Positions 12,586 through 26,500 of a stretch of 64,000 nt of DNA are shown here, one piece after another (the stretch's first letter is position 1; every line of letters begins with the position of its first letter). Location: NCBI GenBank assembly GCA_036583965.1, contig JAZBQD010000014.1, positions 43,519,490 through 43,583,489 on the forward strand, read 5' to 3'. The DNA is from Prunella strophiata. Its lineage: Eukaryota; Chordata; Aves; Passeriformes; Prunellidae. A model generated the notes under the pieces. It searched no databases and had not been told where the DNA came from. It saw only the letters and a program-made list of their open reading frames with translations. The translations under genes were made by a program, and so were the position numbers.

Positions 12586-15377
12586 CTGGCTGAACTTTAG
12601 GCCCTTGGCTTTCCCTAACCTGTCATTAATCCCCAGGAAATGCCTGAAACCAAGCGTATTATTTAAATCTGGCAGCAATTAATTTATCTCTGGACCTTAC
12701 AGATGCTCATATTAAATTAAAAAGAGGATGATTTATGGAGAGCACCAATAATGTCCAGATCTAGGCAAAGATAGATGTTATCCTTAATATTTAAAATTCA
12801 AGGTTTCCTTTTTGTCATTGACTATAAGCTGTATTAAAGGGTATTATTTAATTATTCTATCAAATAGGATCTTTTCCTTAATTATTCCTCTTAAAAAACA
12901 CTTTATCTTGTATATTCTGCCAGCTGCATCAAGATTTTATCTCTTTTCCTCTTTGGGAGTGTTTCACGAACATTGTTCACTGTTGCTTTGAATGAGAAAA
13001 TACATGTATTTTTAGCAACTTAGTTTAAAAAGAAGCAATCAGAAGAAATGCAGTGGCATATGTAAGAAAGAAGAATTATCCTCCCACTCAGCAGTAGATC
13101 TATAAGTCTCAGACAAAATAACAGCTGTGGTCCTATTTCTACATATTAAGAAAATAGGCCAAGAACACAGTATAAGGTTGTTGGTTTCTACAGAGCCAGA
13201 AGGTAAAGCTGTACATTGGTTTCTCTTCTGTTTATCTCTGGCTTTTAGGCTGAGGCTGCCAACAGTCTGCACACTCTCTGTTCAGGCTTCTGAAGCCTTA
13301 CCAGAGCTCTCAGTGATGTGGTTTGGCAATAGGTACCACTAAATCACCGTCACAGGCGTCACTGCAGTTGGCTCCGTAATTGCAAACAACAGCCATAAAT
13401 CCATTGAAACTAATCCACGTACCAACTGAAATAAAATCCTTAATCTCATCTCCTTTCTGTTTTTCAGCTCTCACTTTCAAGTCTTATCACAGAATAGTGC
13501 CATTAGCTCTACAGATAAAAGGGGGTCTTCCAGACTCCTTAAAACCTGAAATTCTGCTGTAAAAACAGCTTAAGAAAAGTGGACCTTCTGAGTTAAAGGT
13601 GAACTGCAAGGGGAGAAAAATAAGAGTTGTGGATTTTTTTCCTTCTTTTCAGAGAATTCATTTAGTAATAAGCTTTTATGAAAAAATGGTCACTGAAAAA
13701 CCACAGTTTACATTTTAATATTTCTGTAAACTGATTAAACCAATTCCCTACAGAAAAATTACTGCCTCTATTGCAGAATGAGCTCTACTGATACACAGGA
13801 TTACTCCACTCTTAGAGAGTAAGAGGAACAATCTCACATGTGTGTATGTGGTCACACATCTGGCTTTGTACAGCATTAGTACTCCCTTTCCTGAAATCAA
13901 TCTCTGTTGAATATTAACAGCCTCCTCTCACATGTTGGTTCTGCTGCCTCTCAGCAGTTTCTTGTACAACCCACCCGTGGAGAAGAAGACAGGGCAGGTG
14001 CAGTGGTTGTGTTATTCTGGTAAGGCTCCTCCTTGCCAAGGAGGGTGTCAGCCTCAGCACTGCCTTCCCTGGAGCAGCTCCCAGCCCTGGTAGCACCATG
14101 TAGAGAGAGCCCATACACTGCTGTACACATGTGACCATGAATACTGCTAGAACATTTTTGTGAGAAATGGAAGACAGACTTCAGCCTTCTCCACTAACAT
14201 GTGGCTCCTTCATGTTTGAAGAAAATTCTCTTTCTCAAGGTTCAGTTCAGAAAGTCTTTTTTAACCCCCTCTTTTTTACAAGCTTATGGCAGAACGTCAG
14301 CATCTCCTTTTGTTACAATATTTTGTATTCATTTTGAAAATACCACCATATGTGTTCCAGCTACAGGTGTTGCCCTGTTTCATAATAGCTAATTAAAATA
14401 CATATACTGCAAGATCATTTTCTAATGGCTAAGAAGGGATTACAGACATATGTCTATAAAATATTATTCAGGGAAGACAAGGGCAGTTTATGTCACAGCT
14501 GTACCTGCCCCAGTTCCTGCCATCATGTACAGTGTCCACTTCTTCCAGCTATGGAGCTTCATCAGTGCACTGGAACATCCTGTTCCAGCTGGTAGAAGCA
14601 ATTTTGGACTTTTTCCCTTGGAGCAATCAAAACGTTTTAACCATAACAGAATAACTGAAGTGTCCACAAATTTTAATGAGCTAAAGAAAACATATTTCAA
14701 GTGTTCCTCTAGACACTTAGGATTCAATCTGTATCCTACATAATTTAGGAAGGATTTGCTATGCCCTTTACTAAACTTTGGAGTGAAAGATAGAGTGTGT
14801 TATCATGCATGCTTTGTGGAGATCTTTGTGGCAAGAGTCAGATTCAGTGATGTTTACATGCTGCTTGGCAAATAAATGCCATTCCAAGGAAAAAGAAGAC
14901 AGCTATCAACATGCAGCCACATTTCTTATGGTTTCCTGATTTTCTGCCTTTTGGTATACCTAAATCCTCTAAATATGAGCTACTGAATCAGCATTTTGTA
15001 TGCTCAGATGTAATTAAAGCTGTTCAGAGGACACGGATTCCATTTTTGCTCTAAATCTCAAGGTTTCAGAATTTGTTTTCATTACTCAGAGGAATGAAAA
15101 TAAACCCCTCAAACATTTTTGCAAATGGAAATTGTTATGAAATGTATGTTTCTGGACATAAAACCTGATCTTTCAGCTCAAGTTCTTTCTGCTCTGGCTG
15201 TAAGTGACAAGGGAACCCCAGGCAAAAACTTTCTCAAGAAATGTTTGTCAAAACTGATATGTTGATACAACATTTTGGCTTTGATGAAGTGACATATTTC
15301 ACTTCACCTGAAAATATTCTGACCAGCTCCAGATGGGATTGACTTATTTAAGCTTAAGAAAATGATTCATTGTGAGA

Positions 15378-15452
15378 GTCTGAATAACCCAATAAAATCA
15401 TAGAGTAATGCATGGTGGAAGTCTAAATAAGCCAATAAAATAACAGATAAAG
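15378..15452. repeat. Diverged 43-bp duplication
   Basis: GTCTGAATAACCCAATAAAA at 15,378 recurs as GTCTAAATAAGCCAATAAAA at 15,421 with two mismatches. The copies are 43 bp apart and flanking words are also partly shared. This fits an old tandem duplication of about 43 bp. Confidence 0.7.
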
Positions 15453-18424
15453 CAGTATTCTTCAAATCAATATCATTGGATCTGAACCCTTGTCTTTATG
15501 TCTGAGACAAAATCATAAAATATAAACATTTAAATAGTAGAAACTATGTTTATGTCCATCCAATATAGACCACTGGATAATACTGGCCTTTTCCCTTAGA
15601 ATCCTGAAGCCGTAGGAAAACATGGTCTGAATGCAACTTTCTCCTGTGCTGAAGAACTAATACACAAAGAAGACATGTGAGAAAAATTGTGAAACTTGTT
15701 TCTAAAGTTTTCTATTAGAGGAGAGTCTAAAACTTACCCAGATAGTTATTCCTTTACTATTAGGACATGATGATAATTGAATTTTTTTTCCTACAACATA
15801 ACCTACATTCTCCTGATGAAACCTCAGATAATTAGTTTTAGCAAAAGTTTATAGAATCATCAATCCACTTAGAGGATAATCAATAATTGTAGCAGTTCAA
15901 GGTCTATTTCAAATAGAAAAACTTCACAAGGTCCTCACTTGTAATCCATTTTTCTTTAATAAATAAAATATTTCTTGGAGAGTTTCCTAACCACCTGTGT
16001 TTTCTGCATTGTTTAACTTTTTGAAGAGAAAAGAAAATCAGTACATTTTATGCAATGATTTCTGAATCATCTTCATATTATTAATTTCAATATATAACCA
16101 TATATTCAAGTATTTAAGTAATATTTTCTACACTAGCTTCAGCTACATCACATTTAGTAAGGGGCCTCAACCTCCTTTTCAATAAGAGAAAGGTAGTCCA
16201 ATTGTCCACCAGTTCACCACTCATGCTGTCGTAAGGGTGTCTGGATTTAAGTGGAGCTCTGACCCCCAGAATATGCCATGAAAGCCTTGACACAGCCACC
16301 AGATGCAGAACATGGAGGGTGGCTGACTTCTCACGAACTTCCCACTTATCAGGGACTGGAAATCCCTGCCTGAACTGGAGCTTTGAGTCCAGGCTGTGGA
16401 ATTTCCCGAGCCATCTGACAAAGTGCAGGCATCACATCAATAGCTCCTGCCAAGCCATAGCAGGGATCCAAATACCTTTCCCTCTTAGTGTGTCAAGAAG
16501 ATTGGTGTGCTATCAGCCCAAGCTAGAATTAAATCACAGAGATGGTTTCACTGTGAACAGGAAAGAGGGGATAAATAATCATTTGCTTTGTTTTCAAAAC
16601 CAGAGAAGATCAAGACTTGCTACATTGATTTTCAAGGAAAATGTGACTGCCTAAGCAAGGCTCTACCACTGTAGATCAAAGAAGATAACTTTAAAAATCG
16701 ATTTGGGATGTTTGTCTAATTAATATAATTGCAGTATCTATTTGATCCAGAATTAAGGCAATAGGGAACAAAGCATGATTCTTAGTACTTGTCTCTTGGG
16801 AGTAGACTGCCCAAGCCCACATAGACCAGAAAATCTACCTCACACTGTTTTCCTTTCAAGAAAATTCCTGGGGCCAGTGGAAACATATGAGGTTTTATAT
16901 CAGGTCATTAAATTGTCATGCTTTGTGCTTTGATTTAATTAAAATCTTCTTAGTTATTCAGACTTCTGTGCTGCAAGCTGAAATGTAAATGAATGATAAG
17001 ATGAATGGTTTAATATAGCATCTACAACTCTATATTTCTTCCTACCTGAGAAGTTAAAATTTGATAATATATTTCTAACTCTACACAATCATCACTTTTC
17101 AGTGCTCAGAGTAACTGCTTGTGTTAGAAAACTAGAAAATATATTTTATAGTTTCTATATTACAATACTTCAAAAAAATAATCTTCTCTTTTTCTATCCA
17201 ACAAATGTTTAAAATTCTGTGAAGTTCAAGGAACTGAACATCATACAGACTATGTTGATGTTTTCCTATTTTGACTGAATAAACACACAATTGAAATTAT
17301 ATAGATCACAATTCAATAGCTTCCTTTTTTATTCCTTTGTTGAATAGGAGAAGTACTTATTCCCATGACTATAATCTATTTTTTAATATACCACTAATGA
17401 TTTATTATAGATGTCTCTCAGGAAGAAGCATTAGCTTCTTCTGCATTCTTCTGATGACTTCAGTGATATAATTAGGTATTTTATTTTCACTGATACTGCT
17501 AAGTACTAAAATTTAAGAAAAATGTGTGTTCCTCAATACCACTGGAAACATTCAACACAGATGTTTGCATTCTGCATAATTGCATTGTCCATACGTATTC
17601 TGTTTTAAAAATCTCTGCATAGTGTAGATGGCAAACCACTCAATTACTTTCAGAGTATTTTGCTCTTCTAGACATAACATCTGCAATTCAATTAAATGTT
17701 TCATCTATTTTATTCCTGTCATTCCAGGTTATAGACCTTGATTCTGTTAATCCAGTGTTGATGCTGGTTGTGGGAAGGACATTTTGAAACTCTTTAAAAC
17801 AATGCAACACTTAACAAATGAGAAGGAAACAGAGTATTTTGACTTAGGAAAAGCTACTATGGGATCAGATTAGTGATTGCTTCATAACCACAGCTTTTCC
17901 CTGTCAGGCAATTAGAGAAGATCATATATGCTGGATTTCTCTGAGGGCACTGAAATGCTTAGTTTCTATTTCAGCTTCAACCAGGAAAAGACTTAACAGT
18001 TCTACCGATTAAAATTATGTGAACTGGTCTCTGTTCTTCACCTGCTTTTTAGATAATTTATAATAATTTCTGCAAAAACAAGTCATAGCTTTCAAAAGGG
18101 GGATTTGCAGGAAGAGACTTCACATGGATTGCTGTGGAGTAAATCAATACCAGGCAACCTGCAAAAACAACAAACATTTCTATAGATAGAATAAGAAATG
18201 CCTACTTGTCCCAGATAAATGCATTTGCAGTTTTTCTGCATTGCACTGACTTTTGTAAGGCCTTTTCATTATGTTATCTGAGCACATCTAAACATTACAG
18301 GGTGAAAGCATTAATAGCTGTTGCAATTTCTTTCACTCTCTGTCATTTCTACCTTGTAGGGACAGTAGAGGACATTTATCTGTTTAGGTCCATTAGCTTA
18401 TTTCGTATCCAGTGCTTGTATGAG

Positions 18425-18650
18425 CCCAGTTACTTTGGAAAGTCTCCAAGGAGTCTGTCCACTGTCCTCCACTGTCTCCAAGGAGCTCCCTCTGCTCCAC
18501 GAGGTCATCCTGAGGTGCGTGGCTGCCACTCACCACTCCTCTGGGACATCCCTGGGGGTGCCACCCCACGGCTGATGGAGAGCGCAGGGAGGGTGGGGCG
18601 CAGGTGGCAGTCCTGGGGCCTCTCCTGTGGGAGGTTTCCAAGTGCTTCTC
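18425..18650. other. Isolated GC-richer patch with short direct repeat
   Basis: A GC-richer block of about 225 bp in AT-rich surroundings. The word TCTCCAAGGAG is repeated about 34 bp apart near its start. It has few CpG and no recognisable promoter layout. It makes the surrounding + strand frame look long because stops are rare in it. It may be a fragment of an unidentified repeat. Confidence 0.4.
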
Positions 18651-19339
18651 TGGTTACCAGCTCTGTGCTGCTGCTTGCTGTCTTCTCTGGGGACCCTCAA
18701 TCACTTCCTTTTTTGAGGTATCTTGAAGGCTGACTAAACACTGGGCTCCGCCTTATCTCAAGAAGACTAAGATTTGGAACTTACTATCTGTGTATCTGCC
18801 CACACCCAGCCTCCCCCACCAAGCTAAACTTGGACATAGAGTGATTATGGAGAGTTCTGCACCCCAAAATTGTGTCCTTTGTTTGGAGTACATGCTCTTT
18901 TCCCAGCCTCATCTTTTTCCTTCCCCTCGTTTACATCATGCTTTTAGCTTGCTAGACCAATGCACTTTATGCTCAATCTACAAAAGACAAATTACTCAAC
19001 CAAACAGCACACAGAGGAGACAGCTTATGGCAATAGCATCAAGTGTTGATACTCAGGGATTATTACTTTATAATAGAAGCTAGAAGCTAGAACAAATTGT
19101 TTTTTGTGAAAGGAAGTCTGCTTTCTCAAATGCATGAAGTTTATATAATAGTCAGAAAATGGCCAGTTCAGCAGATTTTATACACATAAATATTATATGT
19201 AATATTTTATGTATAAATGTTCCAAGTTTACTCCAGTGTAAAGCTTTCCTTTAAAGAGTAATTCTCACCCCATAATTCACTTTTATGATTTTCTTAGGGC
19301 TTTAAGTGTAAAAGCTCAATCTGGTTTTGTTTTATCCTT

Positions 19340-19343
<4 letters not shown>

Positions 19344-19370
<27 letters not shown>
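19344..19370. repeat. Poly-A tract (27 A)
   Basis: An uninterrupted run of 27 A followed by GAAAAG. It could be a retroposon tail on the + strand, but no retroposed body is recognisable upstream. Confidence 0.95.
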
Positions 19371-19373
<3 letters not shown>

Positions 19374-19896
19374 AAGCACAGAACAAGTTAATTTGTGCAT
19401 TCAATCTGCCAAAGGCATGTTGTCACATATGAAGCTAAACATGTCACTTTTGCAAACACATGCATACACACATGTGCACATCCAGATACACAATGACTTT
19501 TTAAGACTTAATGACAATAGAAATAGTTTCATGTGGAAAAAGGGAGGCCCTGACCGGAGCCGTTGACTGCAGCAGGCTGTGCTCATTCTTGGGCTCCTCT
19601 CCAAACCTCCCTCCAGCCCTCCTGTTTCACATCTAGTGTAAAGATATTTCTCTCCCCCAGACAGTTTCTCACAAATCTGAAACTTGGGCTTTCTGCCAGA
19701 TGCTGGATCTTAGGCTGAGTCCTTTGCTTTCCATGTCCTGTCCCTTCCCTTTGGTCTCAGAGAGCTGCAGCAGACAGCAACAGTCAAGTTCTTTGTTCAT
19801 TCTCTTTCTCTCCTGCCCTGTATGAACAGAGGAGAGTACTGATTCCTGCTCAGCCATGGGCACACATTCTCAGATTGTTTTAATATGACCTCAAAA

Positions 19897-20570
19897 GAGA
19901 GGATTTGATGAAGCTAACTGAGGAAATCACACGTGTTTGGGCTGGAGTGTTATCAGTTTTGAACCACCATGGCTTCAAGTGGGTAAAGTCCTGCTTATCA
20001 AGCCTGATATCCTCTTATGACAAGGTAACTCACCTAAGTGATCAAGGGAAACCAGCTGATGTAATCTTTTTGGATTTCAGCAAAGTTTTTGATAGTGTCT
20101 CTCACAAGATCCTTCTGACAAAATGTGTAGCTGAATAAACACATCATGTAATGGGTAAGCAACTGGCTCACAGGTTGGGCACAAAGGGTTAAGAGAGACC
20201 CCAACAAATGAGAGGGCTGGGCAATCACCAAACATATGAAGTTCAACAAGGGAAAGTGCCAGATTCTGCACTTGGAGTAGGGCAGCCCAGGATGTACAGA
20301 CAAACTGGGACATGAGAGGCTAAGAAACAATGCCATGGAAAGGGACCTGGGGGTCCTGGTGGAGGAAAAGTTGAATTTGAGTCAGCAGTGCCCTGGTCCC
20401 CAGGGAAGCAGTCACAGCACCAAACCCTGACAGAGTGCAAGAAGCATTGGGACAACACTCTGAGGCACATGGTGTGATTTTTGGGAGTGGTGCTGTGAAG
20501 AGCCAGGAGTTGGACTCGATGATCCTTGTGGGTGCCTTCCAACTCAGCTCATTCTGTGATTCTGTGATTC
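19897..20570 (+). mobile_element. CR1 LINE fragment with reverse transcriptase remnant
   Basis: A 5'-truncated CR1 element in sense orientation. A short open frame at 19,905-20,138 contains the motif FLDFSKVFDSVSHKILL (20,067-20,117). This matches reverse transcriptase motif A of CR1 and related LINEs, including the catalytic Asp of LDF; the usual AFD reads VFD here. The frame then breaks and later pol pieces are in other frames: a block reading NWLTG.AQRV, then MKFNKGKCQILHLE near 20,236-20,280. This shows deletions and frameshifts. The element ends with the CR1 3' region (TTGGACTCGATGATCCTTGTG, CCTTCCAACTCAGCTCATTC) and the tail TCTGTGATTCTGTGATTC at 20,570. It is a dead copy. The left boundary is approximate. 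Confidence 0.93.
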
Positions 20571-23500
20571 GTCAAAGTCAAGGATGCGGCTGCAGGGGTG
20601 TCTGCTTTTTCAATCTCCCTCTTTCTTTGACAGCAGTTCAACTTTCAGACATACCATGTAACCACACTCTTTTTGCCCCAGAATATTCTATTTTAGAAAT
20701 TATGCCCAGTATATTCTAGGATCTAAATTATAACTGCCAGAATTACAAAGCCATGCGTGGTTTGCATTACCAGAACTGACTCCCTTAGCATCTGAAGTCC
20801 TAATACCTTTTCTCCCCATGTAGACTGTGCTGTAATCAGGAGCTGCAAGGATTCCCTTTGCATTGCACTTCATATTTTAGCACTTTTCAACTTATGTGCT
20901 TGATGCATGGAAATGCTTTTACCATGCGGATGACCTAAAAAGTGTTTAAATCCCCTGCTCATCCACACAGGGGTTACAGCACAAGTAGTGGCAGAAGACA
21001 CTCCACCACCTCCTGAGCCACTACTATCTTATTTCTATGGCAATTTCATAGGGATGATGCTTAGTGAAGTAATACTATGGGATCAGACACTAATGTGGTC
21101 CCAAAGGTTTATGGCATAGCACATGGAGCAACTTACAGGATTCCTGCTGCTCTCAAGCAGCTTACAGTTCTTGGTGTGACTATTCCTCAGTTATTTACCA
21201 TTGTTCTTAACAACCACATTTTTAGAGGTGGCTGCAGTTTTGTAGAAGTCCGTTTTCTAAGATAACAGATTTTTCCAGTCAAAGGAGACACATCCAGCTC
21301 ACTGGGGCAGTCATTCAGACTGACCACCAGAAATGAGAATTGGTCTCACAGGATTGCAGAGGATTTCTCAAAACACTTACAGTCATGATTATCCATGGTG
21401 CTCATATGTTGGTTTACTTTTCAAGTGAAAATATTATGCTCCCCAAGGCATAATTTTGGGCGCAGTTTCAGAGATAGTTTACTCCAGGAACTACTGCTCA
21501 CTGTGACAAGCTTGGTTCCCAGCAAGCCATGTGGTACATGCTCACACACAAGCTTACAACTGATACTCTCAGTATCAGTATCCTCATAAAAACACCAGTC
21601 TGCAACATTACCTCATGTTTCATGCACCTTACATTGAAAAATTACTAGCAAAATATGTATGTGTGCACCCACACACACACATATGTGTCTTATGGTCACA
21701 GAGATGCTCCTGGTGCCTCTCTGCACTCAGCAGCTCTGCTGTGGAGAAACTTCCTCAAAAAGGTGCAGGGGAGATTGCTCTGTCTGTGCTGCTTAGGCAC
21801 TGTTTGGTCCCATCCTGCATTATTCTTGCTGTACTGAAACTCTTTCCTTGGAGCACTTCAATCACTCATTTAACAATTTCTGCATAACTCCCACATGAGG
21901 TGAGTGTGAGCCTGTAAAGGAAAACACACAAAGAGCACAGCAAAGGAAGGGAACTAAGTTTGCACAAACATCTTAAATTTGGCATTTCCTACCCTATGAG
22001 TGACTTCAGTGTAGATTTTGTATTGTGTTTTACTGTGAAAATTCCCATCTTCGTTGTAAGGTTATTTCTCCACTACAGATCACAGAAAGCTTGATTTGAA
22101 GTGCTCCAAAATGGGAGCTCACCATCCTTACATCTTTAACTATTTTTGGATCCAAGCCAGAACTGACTAGTTTAATGTGTCACCATAACAACTGCTGAGC
22201 ACTTCAGTTTAAGCATATTTTCTCTACTCGTTTGTTCAAGGGACCAGTAGCTGAGCCACAGATTTCACACTCTTATTCTGAAACAGGCTCAAGCAGACCG
22301 AGACAATAATTTTCAACTGTTTGTCCTTGACACACAATAGACCACAGGCCAAATGTTTTCTTGGCCCCAAGGGGTAAAGCCATTGAAGAGCAAACTTTAA
22401 ATGCATTATTATTGTTTTGTGATCAGAAGAAATTCATACTTCTGACAAAATGTTGGTTTTGATTTAGTTACCATTTTTTAAATATTTCATTTCCAGTTCC
22501 TAGCAAATCTTGAATCAACATAAATATATCTAAGCAACAGATTTCACATATCCATACTTTCAAGGAGATTTATTTTTTTAGTGAGCACACACACATATCT
22601 TTTCAGATGAGCTTTAAAATGTTGGTTTCTTTACAAAAAATTCCTTTACTGGAATCAAATATTGGAAAACTGCTTGCTAACAAAAACTTTACCTAAAATA
22701 GTTCATAGTAGTTAAAATAACAGACATGTTTCATCTCTGAAGCATTTAAACTTAGCAGGATTCTTAGTTTTAGAAATATTAAAATAAAATTTATCTGTTT
22801 AATAACCAAGATTTTGTCATATATTAAAAAAATATGAAGATAATCATAAACTTCCATGACAGATTTCCTACAGAACCCTCTTGGCTTTACTCACCTGTTG
22901 GAGCTGCAGACAGCAGACACTGAGACACATGTGGAGACCAAGCTTCTGCTTGCTTCTGCAGCTCAAGTATTGAACTATGAAAGTAATGTTGGAAGCAATG
23001 TGAAGAAAAAAAGTCTTAAATACACATGATGCAATATAATTTGGAAGAGGTTTTCAGCTTTGTCAGATATAAACATCAGGATTAATTTAATGAAGGAGGC
23101 AGCTCTGCCACAGCCATAGTGCTCTGCACACGTGAATAGCTGCACGTGTCAGAAGGCTGGGATGCAAGACAGAACATTGGCCAATATCAAACAAAAGCAA
23201 ATGTGTTTCACACCCTTGTTTTTTACACCACTCCTTTTGAGCTGCTGCATAACATGAATACTTTTTCATTTTCATGTTAGAGATGTCCCTGGTGGTATAA
23301 AAAGCCAGAATAACATCCTGAGTGCTGGAATCTTAAAGCATTGCTGATGCCTTTGAAAGCTTGTTTACACCAATTCAAATATCAGGTGTAGATATTAGTC
23401 AGTGTACTTCTTAAAGATGCTCTCTAGCACACTGTGAATGGGTAAGATGTAGACCAGCTCAAGGCAAATCCTTCTGTGGGCTTTCTACAGATGGGATCAA

Positions 23501-26500
23501 CATGAACACCTGTAGGAAAGATTATAGACAGATGTCTTCAAAGACTCAACTCAAAAAAAGAAGAGCATTAAGAAAAACAAGGTCCTGTGAATTGAGGAAA
23601 CTATATTTGGATCACTACAGTTGCCAGAGCACTGCAGAAGTCAGACTAATTTGTCATCTAGAAAGCCACAAAAGCTAGATCTGTCAAATAAATGTGAACC
23701 TCCACCAGCCCCTATCCTGTTTCAAGGCTAGAAATAACATTTGATTAAGTAGCTGAGAAAATAAATTAATTTAAAAGTAATAAAGCAGCTTGCAAGATCA
23801 TAGCAGTGTTCTATCCCAAAACTCTGTAGATCTAGGATTTATTTACACACATGTGGATCATTCATTGCCATTTTTCAGGGTTAAGACACAAACTTTCAAA
23901 AAACACACAGTAACTTATGTATTCATAAGCATTTTCTCAGACAGACAAATTTCTCAAGTCTTGATTTTGAAAAAGAAAATGGATTTCTAGAGTATGTTAT
24001 GATTCTTTGATGGTGAACCTAAACTCACTTTCAGTATAAGTGCTATCTTGTGCCTACACTGCTCAGACAGAGGTCTCTTGCTGAGCCAGTAATGATCATT
24101 TAATCTCCACACTTTGATATGGTTACCTACTGACTCATTGAGAAGAAAGCTCACAAGTTATTATTCTGAAAAACATAGATTTAGTGGCAATTCAATAAAA
24201 AATATGTCATCTCAAATGCAGTTCTCTTGTAAATTAGTTGAAAATATAAGACAAGCTTGTCTGGCTGAGGAAGAGATTAAATCATCAGGAACATATTGAA
24301 GTATGTTCTACAGATCTTTAGAAATTCTGGCAAGATTTCCATAGAATTAATAGATTGCTTATTTTCTCCATAACTAAGCAGGATGAACCAATGCAAGGAA
24401 AAGTGATCCAGCTTCAAAATAGGATGCTCTAGATAGTATTTTCAAACAATCTAACTACAAATTCCTGCCCTGAATCTGAGTCCCTATTCATAAAATCATT
24501 TCTCTCCTTGCACAGGATGTTATGAGGCTGTCTACACTGAGCAGTGTGATTGATTCAGTAGTACAATAATGGAGTAATCCAAAATCCTAAAATAAACAAC
24601 AAAAAAGAAGATGAAGTCTATTAACTCCATTCTTCCATGAGAAGGAGAAAGTTTTCAAGGAAGGATTGCTATTAATTGGGATCAGAGGGGAAAACACCCT
24701 GGTTTTGAGGGGAACAATACATTACTTTGAGCTGTATATGCATTGTTTGCCCTCAGTGTGCCAAGGACCACTCACTACTCAATGCCCTCAGGCCATGGTC
24801 CATATTAATCATCAGAATAACCATAAATCACAACCCCAGACTAAACACCTTCCACAGCTGCTGAAAGACAAATTCAGCATCTTGTATGTTATTGTTGATG
24901 TTTGTGGTGTTGTTAGCATGCAGGGAAACACCAGGCATAATAGGGAAATTTTTCCTACTGTGCCCTATTCCCACAACCTTCTTCACATTTTCTTTAAATC
25001 CCAGGCATGCATTTCTTTCATTATGAAAAATATATGCTTAATTTAAGGCCCAAAACTGAAATGCTGCTTACAGTAATGCTTTCTTGAGTCTTATTAACTT
25101 ATGAACTTTTGGTGGGTTGCCCAGCACTCAGAGCAGCTTTTCTGTTATTTTCCAAGCTACATCAAAGCGTTTGTCTCAAGGGCCTGAGGGTTTTTTATAA
25201 TTTTTTAGTGAGGGAAAGTCTCAAGAATAATTTTCTAATATTAGTCATGTCAGCTATAGCTGCATTTCTCTCTTTATTCTAAGCTTAGCAGTCCCTGTAT
25301 ACTCAACACAGAGGGAAGCATTACTCCAATGCTTGACAAGTGATGTACAGGTTACCTGATGTGTTATTCCTTCTAAAAGCCTTGGGAGTCAGAAGAGGGC
25401 CTCACCCACACAGTGGGAATCTATACCCACTACTGTTTCTAGTTCAGTGACTCAGGATATTACACAAGGGTCTCAGCAGACTCCAGGTGAGCTGCAAGGC
25501 AATGCACCAAGTACAGCACAAGTTTTGCTTACAATAGCACTTATCATTCCCACATACACTACATCCACATCCATGAAATGTATAAATCCAAATAATGGTC
25601 TTTAGCTAGCAGCATTCACAGCTAAAGATGCATCATGGACAATATGGATTATTCATGCTTGGACAGTGACAGACCTTCCTTTTTTTCCTATAAAGCCCAT
25701 TTGTATAAACAGTGCTTTTTGAACTGAACTACATTAAGTGAGACCTGCAAGGAAAACAGATTGCTGATGGGATGTGAAAGGCTTAAATTAGCATATCTTA
25801 CAGACTACAACCTCTACTTCAGCATATACTGCACAATACTTTGGTGATTAATATCCATACATTTCCTGAACCATGCAGGGCAAAATTCATTTAATAACAA
25901 TCTCTGACCTGTGAAAAGTGTCACAAGCTTTCCCTGATGCCTGAAGAAGCAGCTGCAGTGTCAGCCAGCCAGGGATGCAGGAGCATCAGCAAGCCCCCTG
26001 CCTTGGTGCAGAGGAAGCAGGACCACCATGCACACGGCCGAAGCAGCACAAAGCTCTGTGCTCAGATCCAGCTCCTGCTCACCCAGAGCTATTAGCCCTG
26101 TGTATATTTTGCCACTGTATTTTGCATTCACCAGTTTCTGGAAAACTTGAGAGCAGGATAGCAGATTTTAATTTTCTCTACTTTTTATCCTTTTCCCTGC
26201 TGGAAACAAAGCTCTTTTGTGTTATCCTTTTCAGACGCCTTGCATGGCTACTGATACAGTAACTTCAAGCCACAGCAGCACATAACAATGCCAGGAGTCC
26301 TGAACATTTATTGCCTCAGCAGGACACTGAAAACCAAACATGGAAAACCAGCAGTTCTCCTTTCAGCAAACAAATATCCTGCATTTGCTTCCCAGGGATC
26401 AGAGCTTCTCATCATCCAGTGTCTTCTTCTTACAGAAGAAAACTACTTACATTTCTAAACTCCAGAGATCTGCTTCGACTAGAAGTGGTCTTTAAGAGCA

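Larger units (their letters stand above)
2493..19896. other. Long intergenic stretch without a recognisable gene
   Basis: About 17 kb of AT-rich DNA. I see no tRNA, rRNA or known miRNA sequence, no CpG island, and no open frame whose translation I recognise. The longest frame (about 18,206-18,733, 175 codons, +) owes its length partly to a GC-rich, stop-poor patch. Several AT-rich sections, such as 12,600-12,740 and 16,880-17,020, have clustered TAAT/ATTA words and little low-complexity sequence, which is the look of conserved non-coding elements. Only an alignment could show that. Small repeats inside are listed separately. Confidence 0.55.

Noticed and set aside
18206..18733. 175-codon + frame
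   Set aside because: No recognisable domain and no splice or promoter context. Half of it lies in a GC-rich stop-poor patch.
20034..20542. Minus-strand frames of 78-100 codons
   Set aside because: They are antisense to the CR1 reverse transcriptase remnant.
23290..23310. TATAAAAAG word resembling a TATA box
   Set aside because: No GC box, CCAAT box, CpG enrichment or downstream exon. AT-rich background makes such words common.
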